Positions 14,125 to 22,335 of a stretch of 64,000 nt of DNA are shown here, in pieces. The position numbers and the translations under genes are program-made. The stretch is from JADJWR01 sp963847675 (lineage in GTDB: Bacteria > Pseudomonadota > Gammaproteobacteria > Burkholderiales > Burkholderiaceae_F), in assembly GCA_963847675.1 (NCBI GenBank), contig CAWKAP010000003.1:1-64000 (forward strand). Direction: 5' to 3'. The first letter of the stretch is position 1, and every line of letters starts with the position of its first letter. A model generated the notes under the pieces. That model saw nothing but the letters and a program-made list of their open reading frames with translations. It did not search any database and was not told the origin of the DNA.

Positions 14125-14757
14125 TCAACCTTTCTGTAGATCGTTCCACGCATCCAGCAGCGCGCGTCCCCGGGCGAGTACCACTCGCGCCGTATCGCCC
14201 GGCTTGTAGAGGGCCGATCCGATGCCGAACCCGGCGGCGCCGGCCTTCAGCCAAGGCGAAAGGCACTTTGAGTCCATGCCCCCGACAGGCAGGATCGGCA
14301 GGCCGTGCGGCAGCACTGCGCGCATCGATCGAAGAGCGGCCGGCGAGCTTCCGTCGGCAGGAAACAGCTTGAGCGCGTCGGCCCCGGCATCGATCATGGC
14401 AAAGGCTTCCGTAGGCGTAGCGAAGCCCGGAATCGCGGCCAGGCCGCGTCGCTTTGCTTCACGAACGATCGGTGCGCTGGCGTGCGGCATCACGACAAGG
14501 CGCCCACCGGCCTGGGCAATGGCGCTCACATCCGCGTCGCTGAGCACGGTCCCGGCGCCGACGAGCACGCGCTGGTGCACACGCCGTGCAAGCCGCTCCA
14601 GGCTCACCAATGGCTCGGGGGAGTTCAGCGGAATTTCGATGATTTCGAAGCCCAGCTCGACGAGAACGTCGCTCACGCCGTCGACTTCGGCCGGCGCGAT
14701 GCCCCGCAGAATGGCCACGAATGGACACCGTGCGAGCCGGTCGGCGACGGGATTCAT
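14125..14757 (-). CDS. dgoA: 2-dehydro-3-deoxy-6-phosphogalactonate aldolase (KDPG/KDPGal class)
   Basis: The 210-aa class I aldolase cleaves 2-dehydro-3-deoxy-6-phosphogalactonate (or -gluconate) to pyruvate and glyceraldehyde 3-phosphate. The Schiff-base lysine is K130 in DALKLFPA. The catalytic glutamate is E41 in IIEIPLNSP, and the phosphate-binding loop is near LPVGGM. The ATG overlaps the stop of dgoK by 4 nt, which favours the galactonate branch (DeLey-Doudoroff) over Entner-Doudoroff. It converges with the sugar ABC operon, whose substrate may or may not feed this pathway. Confidence 0.88.
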   Translation of the reverse strand: MNPVADRLARCPFVAILRGIAPAEVDGVSDVLVELGFEIIEIPLNSPEPLVSLERLARRVHQRVLVGAGTVLSDADVSAIAQAGGRLVVMPHASAPIVREAKRRGLAAIPGFATPTEAFAMIDAGADALKLFPADGSSPAALRSMRAVLPHGLPILPVGGMDSKCLSPWLKAGAAGFGIGSALYKPGDTARVVLARGRALLDAWNDLQKG

Positions 14758-15650
14758 GGCATGCGGTCCTTGTCTATGGCCTGCCTGAGACGGAAAAGCC
14801 CGCTGGCTGCCAGATCCGGTGCCGCCCGGTGTCCAGCAATGCCGACGAGCTGCAGTGCCCGCAGATAAAGCTCGCTCAGCAACTCGTCGCCCGAGATGTA
14901 CAACGGACCCCCCGCATCGGGCCGGTCGGACCGGATCTCGTGACCGATCAGAACCCCGGAAAGGTAGCCACGCGTCGCAGATCCCGGCAGTTCGCCGGTC
15001 AGCACCCGCGTGCGGGCACCGAAGACATGATGCAGCAATCCCCCGGGATCGGCCGCGCGCCGCACCCCTTCGTCGAACGCCGAACGATCGATGTCATCTC
15101 CCGCCATCAGCCGCCCGAGAATGCTGTGTGTACTCAGCGTCGAGAACACCTCGCCTGTCATGTGCGTGGAAAAGCCCTGGATGACGCCGTCGCGAACACG
15201 CACGTGCTTGCTGTGCGTTCCGGGCAACCAGACCGAAACCGTGCCGCCCGGAAGATCGGCAAGGGCACCGATGACCTGGGTTTCTTCCCCACGCAGGACA
15301 TCGGGCACTTCCTTCGCATCCCGGCAAATCAACCCGGGAAAGATCAGCGCCAGTCGCCCGTGCCCCAGGTCGATCTCCCTTGCGCCACGGGCGATTTCCG
15401 CCACCGATGCCGGGCACCGGACATAGGGGACTTCGAGCAGACCTTGCCGGCTGCCGACCATGCCGCACATCAGGACGGGACTTGCCTCAGTTCCGGCCCA
15501 CTCCTCGATGAGCTGATCCAGCGTGGCCATCAGATCACTCGCGCGCGTCGCCATGACACCGAACGGAGCGGCACGCCGAGCACGAATCATGCCGTTCCCG
15601 TCGATCAGGTAGGCGCGAACGTTCGTGGTGCCCCAGTCGACTGCAATCAC
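14754..15650 (-). CDS. dgoK: 2-dehydro-3-deoxygalactonokinase
   Basis: The 298-aa DgoK-family sugar-acid kinase phosphorylates 2-dehydro-3-deoxygalactonate to the substrate of DgoA. The N-terminal phosphate loop VIAVDWGTTNVRAYL is typical, as are the LPGTHSKHV and FSTHMTGE motifs. I place the start at GTG 15650 because AGGAGG lies 6 nt upstream; the open frame to 15770 beyond it has no similarity and runs into the neighbouring gene. It is followed by overlapping dgoA and preceded, 25 bp away, by the hemerythrin-PAS gene. Confidence 0.9.
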   Translation of the reverse strand: MIAVDWGTTNVRAYLIDGNGMIRARRAAPFGVMATRASDLMATLDQLIEEWAGTEASPVLMCGMVGSRQGLLEVPYVRCPASVAEIARGAREIDLGHGRLALIFPGLICRDAKEVPDVLRGEETQVIGALADLPGGTVSVWLPGTHSKHVRVRDGVIQGFSTHMTGEVFSTLSTHSILGRLMAGDDIDRSAFDEGVRRAADPGGLLHHVFGARTRVLTGELPGSATRGYLSGVLIGHEIRSDRPDAGGPLYISGDELLSELYLRALQLVGIAGHRAAPDLAASGLFRLRQAIDKDRMP

Positions 15651-15675
15651 GCTCGCCCTCCTGGTGACGACAACG

Positions 15676-16626
15676 TTACTCAGGCGTGTCAAGCAGCCGC
15701 CGTTCGCCGGCCAGCTTCCGGATCGAAGTGACGTCCTGCACCGTTTCGAGCGTCCCGAGATAGCGGCCATCTTCGCCGCGCACCGGCCAGTAGCGGATGT
15801 GGACCTTGCGCTCGCCGATGTCGATCCAGAACTCGGCGACGTCGCGCACGCCGGCCTTGAAATCGGCCAGGATCTGGTTGACCAGGTGCAGGCTCTTCGG
15901 CGGATGGCAGTTCTGCACCTCCATCCCGATCGCGCCGCGGGTGCGGCCGAAGATCTTCTCGCCGTGCTCGTGGCTGAAGTAGCGCACGCGATCCTCGTGG
16001 TCGATGAACGACAGTTCGACCGGCAGCGTATTCAGGAGCGCCGCGAGAACGTCACGATCCAGGCCGAATGAGAGGTCGCGCAGTTCCGCCTGGTCGATGA
16101 GCTCCTGCGCGATCCGGTAGTAGAGCGCGCGCGTGTCCTCTCCGCGCGCGGCCTCGACCTCATCGATGCCCTGGACGATCCCAGCCGCGTCCTCTTCGCT
16201 CAACATCCGCTGCGCCAGCGGATAGAGGATGTCGTTCTCCTTCCAGAAGTGGTCCTTGCACAGCACGGCGTATTCCCCGAAAGCGCCGCGCAGTTCGGAC
16301 AGTTTCCCTTTGTCACCGGCGGCGTATGCCGAACCCAGCGGGACCAGGCGCGAGAGGATCGCCTGCGCCCGTTCGTGCTCCTGGAGCATCACGGCGAGAG
16401 GGCCGCCGTGGCGCGGCACGCCCCTCTCCTCCAGCCGCGGGAAGAGGTGAAGCTCCTCCTTCTGGTTGTGGCACTGGTCGACGTACCCGTGCAAATAATC
16501 AACCAGCAGGCCGACCTGCGCCGGTGCAGGCCCGGCGACGGAAGCGAACAGCTTTTCCATCGCGGCGAAGACCCGCTCCGTGACTTCGTGATCCTGCTTC
16601 AGCAGTTCATCCCAGTTCTGACCCAT
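15676..16626 (-). CDS. Hemerythrin HHE domain plus PAS domain protein (DUF438-like)
   Basis: A 316-aa predicted cytoplasmic protein. Residues about 5-150 form a four-helix hemerythrin-like domain with candidate di-iron ligands H13, H46 or H53, E57, H84, H126 and E130. Residues about 195-310 form a PAS domain (LPVELSFIDHEDRVRYFSHE...). No output domain is visible, so it probably senses oxygen, redox state or nitric oxide and passes this on by protein contact. ATG 16626 is preceded by GGAGAG. It is the first gene of a likely operon with dgoK and dgoA, an odd pairing. Confidence 0.82.
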   Translation of the reverse strand: MGQNWDELLKQDHEVTERVFAAMEKLFASVAGPAPAQVGLLVDYLHGYVDQCHNQKEELHLFPRLEERGVPRHGGPLAVMLQEHERAQAILSRLVPLGSAYAAGDKGKLSELRGAFGEYAVLCKDHFWKENDILYPLAQRMLSEEDAAGIVQGIDEVEAARGEDTRALYYRIAQELIDQAELRDLSFGLDRDVLAALLNTLPVELSFIDHEDRVRYFSHEHGEKIFGRTRGAIGMEVQNCHPPKSLHLVNQILADFKAGVRDVAEFWIDIGERKVHIRYWPVRGEDGRYLGTLETVQDVTSIRKLAGERRLLDTPE

Positions 16627-16760
16627 GCTTCGCACTCTCCCCGATTGAGCGTCGCAGTCTAGCGAGGCTCGCCGCATTGCCCGGGCGGACGCGTGCCGAA
16701 CGTCATTCGCCGTTGAGTGCAATGATCCCGACTTCTGCCCTGCACTCCACGAGCACCACC

Positions 16761-17498
16761 ATGCCGACAATCGACTCGATCCTGCTTGCTGCCACCTGCG
16801 TCCACACGTTCGACGGCGAACGGCCGCTGACCAACGCGAGCGGCTTCTTCTTCCAGCGCGACGCCCGACTGTTCCTGGTCACCAGCCGCCACGTGCTGAC
16901 GGACGCGCCGACCGAGCATTTCCCGGATCGCATCGAGATAGAGCTGCACACCGATCCGGACAACCTCGCAGAGTCGACCGGGTTCTCCATTCCCCTGTAC
17001 CAGGATGGCAAGAGCGTCTGGCGCCAGGGTCTCGACAGCGCCGGAGAGATCGACGTGGCGGCGATCGAGATCGAACGCGATGCGCTGCCGCGGACCGCCG
17101 TCTACCGCGCTTTCACGCCGGGGCACCTCGCAGGCGAGAAAGACCCGGTCGAGGTCGGCGCGTCGCTGCTGGTGGTGGGCTTCCCGCTCGGCTTTCACGA
17201 CACGCTGCACCACATGCCGGTCGCTCGCCATGCAGTGCTCGCCTCCTCGTTCGGGCTGCGCTTCCAGGGCCAGGGCTACTTTCTTACCGACGCGCGAACG
17301 CATCGCGGCACCAGCGGTGCGCCCGTCGTCATGCGCCTCGCCGATCCGGAGCCGCCACTGCGGGAGCTGCCGTGGATGCTGCTCGGCGTTCACTCGGCGC
17401 GACTCGACGTGGGCGGGCGCGACGTGGCACAGGACGAGGCCCTCGGACTGAACTGCGCCTGGTATGCGGACATCCTGCTGACGCTGACGGAAAGCTGA
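16761..17498 (+). CDS. Trypsin-like serine peptidase domain protein
   Basis: The 245-aa protein has a chymotrypsin-fold peptidase pattern. The catalytic histidine is H44 (VTSRHVL), the aspartate D98 (GEIDVAAIEI), and the serine S185 in HRGTSGAPVV. It has no signal peptide from ATG 16761; an alternative in-frame ATG at 16722 adds 13 residues. It is therefore predicted to act in the cytoplasm, like other stand-alone DegP-fold proteins without PDZ domains. It diverges from the hemerythrin-PAS gene. Confidence 0.75.
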   Translation: MPTIDSILLAATCVHTFDGERPLTNASGFFFQRDARLFLVTSRHVLTDAPTEHFPDRIEIELHTDPDNLAESTGFSIPLYQDGKSVWRQGLDSAGEIDVAAIEIERDALPRTAVYRAFTPGHLAGEKDPVEVGASLLVVGFPLGFHDTLHHMPVARHAVLASSFGLRFQGQGYFLTDARTHRGTSGAPVVMRLADPEPPLRELPWMLLGVHSARLDVGGRDVAQDEALGLNCAWYADILLTLTES

Positions 17499-17605
17499 TC
17501 CGAAGCGACGCAGGCCATCGCCGCTTCCCGCGTCTGCGCCGCGTCGGCGAGTCCGGTCGACGGAGGTTTGCGAATTTCAAGTGGCCATGGAAAAAAATAG
17601 TTCGG

Positions 17606-17634
17606 TCGACACGGACTGAGAAAGTCAGTACTAT
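17606..17634 (+). promoter_or_regulatory. Sigma70-type promoter for cspA
   Basis: TCGACA (17606-17611) and TACTAT (17629-17634) are separated by exactly 17 bp and match the -35 and -10 consensus at 5 and 4 positions. Transcription would start near 17641, giving a leader of about 165 nt, close to the length known for cold-shock cspA leaders. Confidence 0.55.
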
Positions 17635-17640
17635 TCGCGT

Positions 17641-17805
17641 GCTTTCGCAAGAGCTTCGTTTTTCCTCCGGTTTTCTTTGGCCCGCTGCAGTCGACCGCAA
17701 CGGCGCACCTCAGGTTTCCCCAGGTTCACGTTTCTTGATCGTTAGCTCGCCGCGGGGCGTTCTCGCGGACGATGACTTCTCATTTACCTTTCAAGGAACG
17801 AGAAA
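17641..17805 (+). promoter_or_regulatory. Long 5' leader of cspA
   Basis: About 165 nt of unusually AT- and pyrimidine-rich sequence precede the cspA start, with no open frame of interest. AAGGAA at 17793-17798 is the ribosome binding site. Long structured leaders are the known site of cold-dependent control for cspA family mRNAs. I could not fold it by hand. Confidence 0.5.
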
Positions 17806-18009
17806 ATGGCTAGTGGCACCGTAAAGTGGTTCAACGACGCAAAAGGTTTCGGATTCATCACGCCGGAAGACGGCAGCAAGGACCTGTTTGCGCATTTCTC
17901 CGAGATCCAGGGCGGCGGCTTCAAATCGCTGGCTGAGGGTCAGCGCGTCGAGTTCGTCGTGAAGCAGGGACCGAAAGGCCCGCAGGCGTCCGAGATCCGG
18001 ATCGCCTGA
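17806..18009 (+). CDS. cspA: Cold-shock protein, CspA family
   Basis: The 67-aa single cold-shock domain is an RNA chaperone. RNP1 (KGFGFIT, 13-19) and RNP2 (DLFAHFS, 26-32) are intact, with the usual TVKWFNDAKGFGF start. It lies behind a long leader and a candidate promoter, and 180 bp upstream of infA on the same strand. Confidence 0.97.
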   Translation: MASGTVKWFNDAKGFGFITPEDGSKDLFAHFSEIQGGGFKSLAEGQRVEFVVKQGPKGPQASEIRIA

Positions 18010-18191
18010 TCGACGGTCGGACCGCAGGGGTGGGACCCGATCCCGCCCCGTCCTTCCTGTCGCCCCGCGCGGTTCGCGTGGGGCCTGAACTCATCATGGT
18101 CGCAGGGACGGGCGAAAGCTCGCCCCTGCTTCCCGCTGGAGAAACGGCTCGCGCCCTTTCTCCTGTTCCCGCTTTTCCCGGAGGCCACACC

Positions 18192-18446
18192 ATGGCGAAG
18201 GAAGAACACCTGGAAATGGACGGCGTCGTCAGTGAAGTGCTGCCCGACTCCCGTTTTCGAGTCACGCTGGACAATGGCCACGAGCTGGTCGCTTATTCCG
18301 CAGGCAAGATGCGCAAGCATCACATCCGCATTCTGGCGGGCGACAAGGTTTCGCTGGAACTCTCGCCGTATGACCTGAGCAAAGGGCGAATCACCTTTCG
18401 CCATCTCGGGGACAAGCGACCGGTCGCGCCGCAGCGACGCAGATAG
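18192..18446 (+). CDS. infA: Translation initiation factor IF-1 (longer, cspA-linked copy)
   Basis: The 84-aa S1/OB-fold IF-1 protein binds the 30S A site during initiation. The conserved core (EMDGVVSEVLPDSRFRVTLDNGHE...) and AYSAGKMRKHHIRILAGDKV are complete. It is about a dozen residues longer than the 72-aa E. coli protein because of a basic tail (KRPVAPQRRR). Betaproteobacteria commonly have a second infA outside the ribosomal protein operon; this looks like that copy. Its position after cspA suggests a cold-related role. Its stop TAG shares one base with the next start. Confidence 0.92.
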   Translation: MAKEEHLEMDGVVSEVLPDSRFRVTLDNGHELVAYSAGKMRKHHIRILAGDKVSLELSPYDLSKGRITFRHLGDKRPVAPQRRR

Positions 18447-19153
18447 TGATCGCCACTGCCGCGACTCCGGTGAGCGGCTACGAGGTCAGGCTGCAGTGCG
18501 TCCGGGTTGCCGGCGGCGAGGATCTGCAAGTTCGTGCGCTGCTGGATTGCCAGCAGTACGCCGACCCTGACGGAGCCGCCGACGCGGCGGGGATCTCTGC
18601 CGCCAACTGGCCGCTCTTCGGGCAGGTCTGGCCCTCATCCCAGAAGCTCGCCGACCTGATGCAGGGGTGGGCCTTCGGCGACCGCCGAATACTGGAGACC
18701 GGTTGTGGTCTGGCGCTGGCCAGCCTGGTCATTCACCGCCGCGGCGGCAACGTGACAGCGAGCGACTGCCATCCACTGACCGAGACGTTCCTGCGCGCCA
18801 ATCTGCTGCTGAACGGACTGAACGACCTCCACTACAGGTCCGGACATTGGCAGCGCGTCAATCCGCAGCTTGGCGAGTTCGACCTGATCATCGGCAGCGA
18901 CCTCTTGTACGAGCGAAGCCAGCCTGGACAACTTGCCGCCTTCATCCAGATTCACGCCGCCGAGCGGGCCGAGGTGCTGATCGTCGATCCCAACCGCGGC
19001 AACCGCAGCGCCTTCCACCGAGGCATGGAGCAGATTGGATTCGGACTCACGGAAACCGCACTGGACGAGCCGCTCGCTGACGGCAGCCCGTACCGCGGCC
19101 GCCTCCTGCATTACCGCCGTGAATCGCGGTCCCGGGCCTTGTCTTTCGACTGA
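18446..19153 (+). CDS. SAM-dependent methyltransferase, METTL21/PrmA-like protein-lysine type
   Basis: The 235-aa product has an SAM-binding motif ILETGCGLALASLV (about 75-88), a following acidic ASDCHPL and, most tellingly, FDLIIGSDLLYE, the D-L-L-Y-E signature of the METTL/calmodulin-lysine and related protein methyltransferases. GTG 18446 overlaps the infA stop by one nucleotide, so the two are almost certainly translated together. A ribosome-associated protein is a plausible substrate, but that is inference. Confidence 0.8.
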   Translation: MIATAATPVSGYEVRLQCVRVAGGEDLQVRALLDCQQYADPDGAADAAGISAANWPLFGQVWPSSQKLADLMQGWAFGDRRILETGCGLALASLVIHRRGGNVTASDCHPLTETFLRANLLLNGLNDLHYRSGHWQRVNPQLGEFDLIIGSDLLYERSQPGQLAAFIQIHAAERAEVLIVDPNRGNRSAFHRGMEQIGFGLTETALDEPLADGSPYRGRLLHYRRESRSRALSFD

Positions 19154-19320
19154 CTTTCGATCGGGCGCACGACGAACTCGAGCGGGAACGACCGCTTCCG
19201 AATCGATCCGTGGAGTTCACGGTTCGGCCGTGAACATGAGCGACATCCCGCGTCCGCGTCGACGCCTGCTAGTCCGTAATTTTGTCGGCAGTCCACACGC
19301 CCAGGGACCATACTGCCCCC

Positions 19321-19791
19321 ATGGAGCAGATACGTTCAAGCATCGACATCGACGCTCCCGCGTCGCTGGTCTGGGCCATATTGACCGACTTCGGTTCGTA
19401 CAAGCGCTGGAACCCGTTCATCCGCACGATCCTCGGCAAGCCAGACCACGGAAACGCGCTGCGAGTCACCCTCAAGCGCCATGGCCGTGCGCCGTCGTCG
19501 ACGAGTTCCACGCTCACCTACCTGAGAGAGCCGCGCGAGTTGCGCTGGCGCCAGAAGCGGCTTGCGCCCGGCTTTTTCGCCACCGAACACCGCTTCCGGA
19601 TCGAATCGTTGCCAGCCGGTGGCGTGCGTTTCCATCAGACGGAGCAGATCCAGGGGCTCTTCGCATCGATGATGGCAAGAGGCCGCCAGCGGGCGACCGA
19701 AGACGCGTTCAACGTCATGAACCACGCACTGAAGGCTCGCGCCGAGCGCGTGGGAGCGCGTCTTGCCTCGACGGTTGGAGCGACGTCCTGA
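19321..19791 (+). CDS. SRPBCC family (START-like) protein
   Basis: The 156-aa product has the helix-grip fold pattern of SRPBCC proteins: an opening beta strand SSIDIDAPASLVWAILTDF, the helix-turn SYKRWNPF and a long C-terminal helix. Such proteins bind hydrophobic ligands in a central cavity. The start at ATG 19321 gives the usual family start; an upstream in-frame GTG-like start at 19282 adds residues without similarity. Monocistronic; ligand unknown. Confidence 0.75.
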   Translation: MEQIRSSIDIDAPASLVWAILTDFGSYKRWNPFIRTILGKPDHGNALRVTLKRHGRAPSSTSSTLTYLREPRELRWRQKRLAPGFFATEHRFRIESLPAGGVRFHQTEQIQGLFASMMARGRQRATEDAFNVMNHALKARAERVGARLASTVGATS

Positions 19792-20030
19792 TTCGGCTGT
19801 CCCCGGCTTGAGTCCAGAACGGAGGGCCGGGCCAGCCACAAGCCGCGCTTCGGCGCCGACTCGCTGAGGCCACGCCGCGCGGTCGCTTTGGGCGCCCGAA
19901 GACCGCCTGCACCAGGACGACCCGTCCGTCATCGCGATTGCGACGGCCATTTTCCGCGATCGTCGTCGGCATCTCGCCCATCACGAGCGACTCGATGCTG
20001 CGACCCCGCGCCGGCGCGGGCTGCAGCGAT

Positions 20031-20840
20031 TCATCCCGGGAGGCGGAGATAGATCGGCACGCCACCGAAATCGGCAAAGCCCAGTTTCCTGTAGACCGGG
20101 TGGCCGGCTTCCGATGACTGCAGGATCCCGACGCCGTATCCCAGGCGCGCCGCAAGGCGCAGCGGTTCGGCGGTGACGTGCTCGCCGAGTCCCTTGCGAC
20201 GCTCTTCCGGAATCGTCGACACGCAATAGATCCCGGCAACGCCATCCTTCAGGCAGCACACCGAGGTGCTGACGATCGTCCCGCCCCTGCGGATGGCGAA
20301 GAACTGCAACGGCGCATCCGGGGACGTGCTCGCCCGCAGCGAGACGGGCGAGAAATAGCGTGCCACGCCGAGCGGGAGTTCATAGCCGACGGCGAACTGG
20401 CGGACCCACTCCTCGCCGTCCGGACCCGCTCCGACCCTGACGAATTCATAGCCGCTCGGCAGCGATGTCGCCGCCAGGCTCGCGATGTCGACACCCATCG
20501 ACGGCAACGCGCCGTGCGACGCGAAGCCACGTTCGGAAAGGTACGCATCGACGGCCGGGGGAACCTCCAGCCCCGGGAACAGCACCGCCGACGGCATCCC
20601 GCTGGCCACGAGCGGTTCGACCGCCGCGCGGGCGGCGGCCGGGTCCGCCGGCGCCGACAGCAGAGCCATGTTCCCGAGCGGGTGCGGCTCGCCCGAAATC
20701 AGGGTCAGGAATGCCGCCTCGTTGGCGACGTTTTCGCCGCGCACCATGTCGCGAAAGGTCGTCGCGAGGTGCCGGCCGATGATCGAACCGGCCGCCGCGC
20801 CGATTGCCGCCAGCGATGGATAGGGTGTCATCGAAGCCAA
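20031..20840 (-). CDS. GNAT family N-acetyltransferase
   Basis: The 269-aa product has a C-terminal GNAT fold with the acetyl-CoA loop in IPEERRKGLGEHVTAEPLRLAA and the terminal YRKLGFADFG, which is typical. The N-terminal half (about 1-120) is a variable domain seen in two-domain GNATs. The start is assigned to TTG 20840 because AGGAGG lies 6 nt upstream; the next ATG (20831) would have a 15-nt spacer. Substrate unknown. Confidence 0.78.
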   Translation of the reverse strand: MASMTPYPSLAAIGAAAGSIIGRHLATTFRDMVRGENVANEAAFLTLISGEPHPLGNMALLSAPADPAAARAAVEPLVASGMPSAVLFPGLEVPPAVDAYLSERGFASHGALPSMGVDIASLAATSLPSGYEFVRVGAGPDGEEWVRQFAVGYELPLGVARYFSPVSLRASTSPDAPLQFFAIRRGGTIVSTSVCCLKDGVAGIYCVSTIPEERRKGLGEHVTAEPLRLAARLGYGVGILQSSEAGHPVYRKLGFADFGGVPIYLRLPG

Positions 20841-21019
20841 GACGATCCTCCTGTGTGAGCGCCGAAGACTAAGCCAAGAGGTGGTGTCTGCGAGTCCCGT
20901 CCGCCCGCCACTCAGCGCTATGGGGGGCCGCGTCGATCGCCGCGGCGACGCGAAATTCCGCGAGTCGTCTCTATACTCGCCGCATTGCGCTGGCTAACAC
21001 GACGGGGAGGCGATCCGAA

Positions 21020-21730
21020 ATGAAACGGTTGCAGTCGCTGGGAATGTTGGTGGTTGGTCTGCTGCTCGGTGCCACGGCCGTGGCGGCCGACAAGCCGGTC
21101 CTCGGCGTGGCCGAATTCCGCAACCAGACCAGCGCCGGCTGGTGGCGCGGCGGAGTGGGCTGGGAGCTGTCGGGCATGCTCAGCAACGAGCTGGCAGGCA
21201 CGGAGAAGTTCAGGGTCGTCGAGCGCAGCAAGCTCGAAAGCGTCCTCGTCGAGCAGGATCTCGGTGCCTCGGGGCGGGTGCGACCCGGAACCGCGGCGAA
21301 GATCGGGCAACTGACCGGCGCGCAGTATCTCGTGCTCGGCACGGTCAGTGCCTACGAGGAAAAGACGCAGGGCACGGGCGGCGGGATCAGCTTCGGCGGC
21401 ATTTCTATCGGCGGCCGCTCGGACGATGCCTACATCGCGGTCGACCTGCGGGTCGTCAACGCGTCCACGGGCGAGCTCGACTTCACGCGAACCGTCGAGG
21501 CGCGCTCCGGCGGCTACGGGCTGAACCTCGGCCTTTTCAAGGGTGGATTCGGCGGCAACCTCGGCCAGTATGAAAACACGCCGGCCGGCAAGGCCATCCG
21601 CGCCGTGCTGATGGAAATCAGTGAATACCTGGCCTGCGTGATGGTCGACAAGGGGTCGTGCGTGGCCGAATACAAGGAGAAGGAGCAAAAGCGCCGCGAC
21701 AAGACCAAGAGCTCGATCAAGCTCGACTAG
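21020..21730 (+). CDS. CsgG/HfaB-family protein
   Basis: The 236-aa protein has an N-terminal signal peptide (MLVVGLLLGATAVAAD) but no lipobox cysteine, unlike CsgG itself. The mature part follows the CsgG pattern: ...GVAEFRNQT, LSNELAGTEKFRVVERSKLESVLVEQDL, TGAQYLVLGTVSAYEE and VDLRVVNASTGEL. A conserved glycine-rich insert is present. CsgG forms the curli secretion pore, but no csgA, csgB, csgE or csgF genes are nearby, so a curli role is not supported. ATG 21020 has GGGGAGG upstream; a terminator follows. Confidence 0.85.
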   Translation: MKRLQSLGMLVVGLLLGATAVAADKPVLGVAEFRNQTSAGWWRGGVGWELSGMLSNELAGTEKFRVVERSKLESVLVEQDLGASGRVRPGTAAKIGQLTGAQYLVLGTVSAYEEKTQGTGGGISFGGISIGGRSDDAYIAVDLRVVNASTGELDFTRTVEARSGGYGLNLGLFKGGFGGNLGQYENTPAGKAIRAVLMEISEYLACVMVDKGSCVAEYKEKEQKRRDKTKSSIKLD

Positions 21731-21754
21731 TACTCGGCGCGATCACCACAAAGC

Positions 21755-21786
21755 AGCGGGCCGGGATCAGCCGGCCCGCTTTTTTT
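21755..21786 (+). terminator. Rho-independent terminator of the CsgG-like gene
   Basis: The perfect 10-bp stem AGCGGGCCGG/CCGGCCCGCT with a 6-nt loop runs into a tract of seven T. It lies 24 bp after the stop codon. Confidence 0.93.
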
Positions 21787-21904
21787 CACTTCCGCCGTAC
21801 TGCTGCGACGCGCACGAAAAAGGCGGCATCGGTCGACGGAACCGCCCAGACGTCTTTGGTCGATTACAGCGCCCTTGTTCAGCGCCGGTGACCCGAGGCA
21901 GGCA

Positions 21905-22207
21905 TCAGCGCTGCGACGTCATCGGACCGAGTGTGCCGATCACCGCTCCTTCGTCGCCTGACTCGGTTTCAGCGGAATCCGAAGTTGCCGGCGGCTCGGT
22001 ACTGCCCTCGAAGAGCAGGCTGCTGGCGGTGATCTTGACCCGCACCCGCAGTCGATGCGGCCGGCCCAGCATCAGTTGTACCGCCGGATCATCGATCTCG
22101 ACTTCGCGATAGATGTCGATTCGCCGGTCGAGGCCCGCGCGCGCCAGCGCCTGCGCCGCCTTCCTGCAAAGCCGTCCGAGAGTGATGTCGTCGGGTACGT
22201 TGACCAT
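21905..22207 (-). CDS. Hypothetical protein, 100 aa
   Basis: The frame from ATG 22207 (AAGGG about 9 nt upstream) encodes a small acidic protein. The first 60 residues show a plausible alpha/beta pattern (ITLGRLCRKAAQALARAGLDRRIDIYREVEI) and the tail is Ser/Glu-rich and disordered. I do not recognise a family. Codon use resembles neighbouring genes. Isolated between the CsgG terminator and metZ. Confidence 0.5.
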   Translation of the reverse strand: MVNVPDDITLGRLCRKAAQALARAGLDRRIDIYREVEIDDPAVQLMLGRPHRLRVRVKITASSLLFEGSTEPPATSDSAETESGDEGAVIGTLGPMTSQR

Positions 22208-22335
22208 GGCAGAACCCTTGAGATTGACCGGAACGATATCGCATGCCGGGCGGTACCGAATCCACCATCGGTACTACGGACGGGTTACCTCGCCGAACGG
22301 CCGATCACCGGCCCATGGGCGGGCACACGCCGAAG

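Noticed and set aside
21020..21730. Curli secretion gene csgG
   Set aside because: The fold matches, but there is no lipobox cysteine and no neighbouring curli gene, so the symbol csgG is not used.
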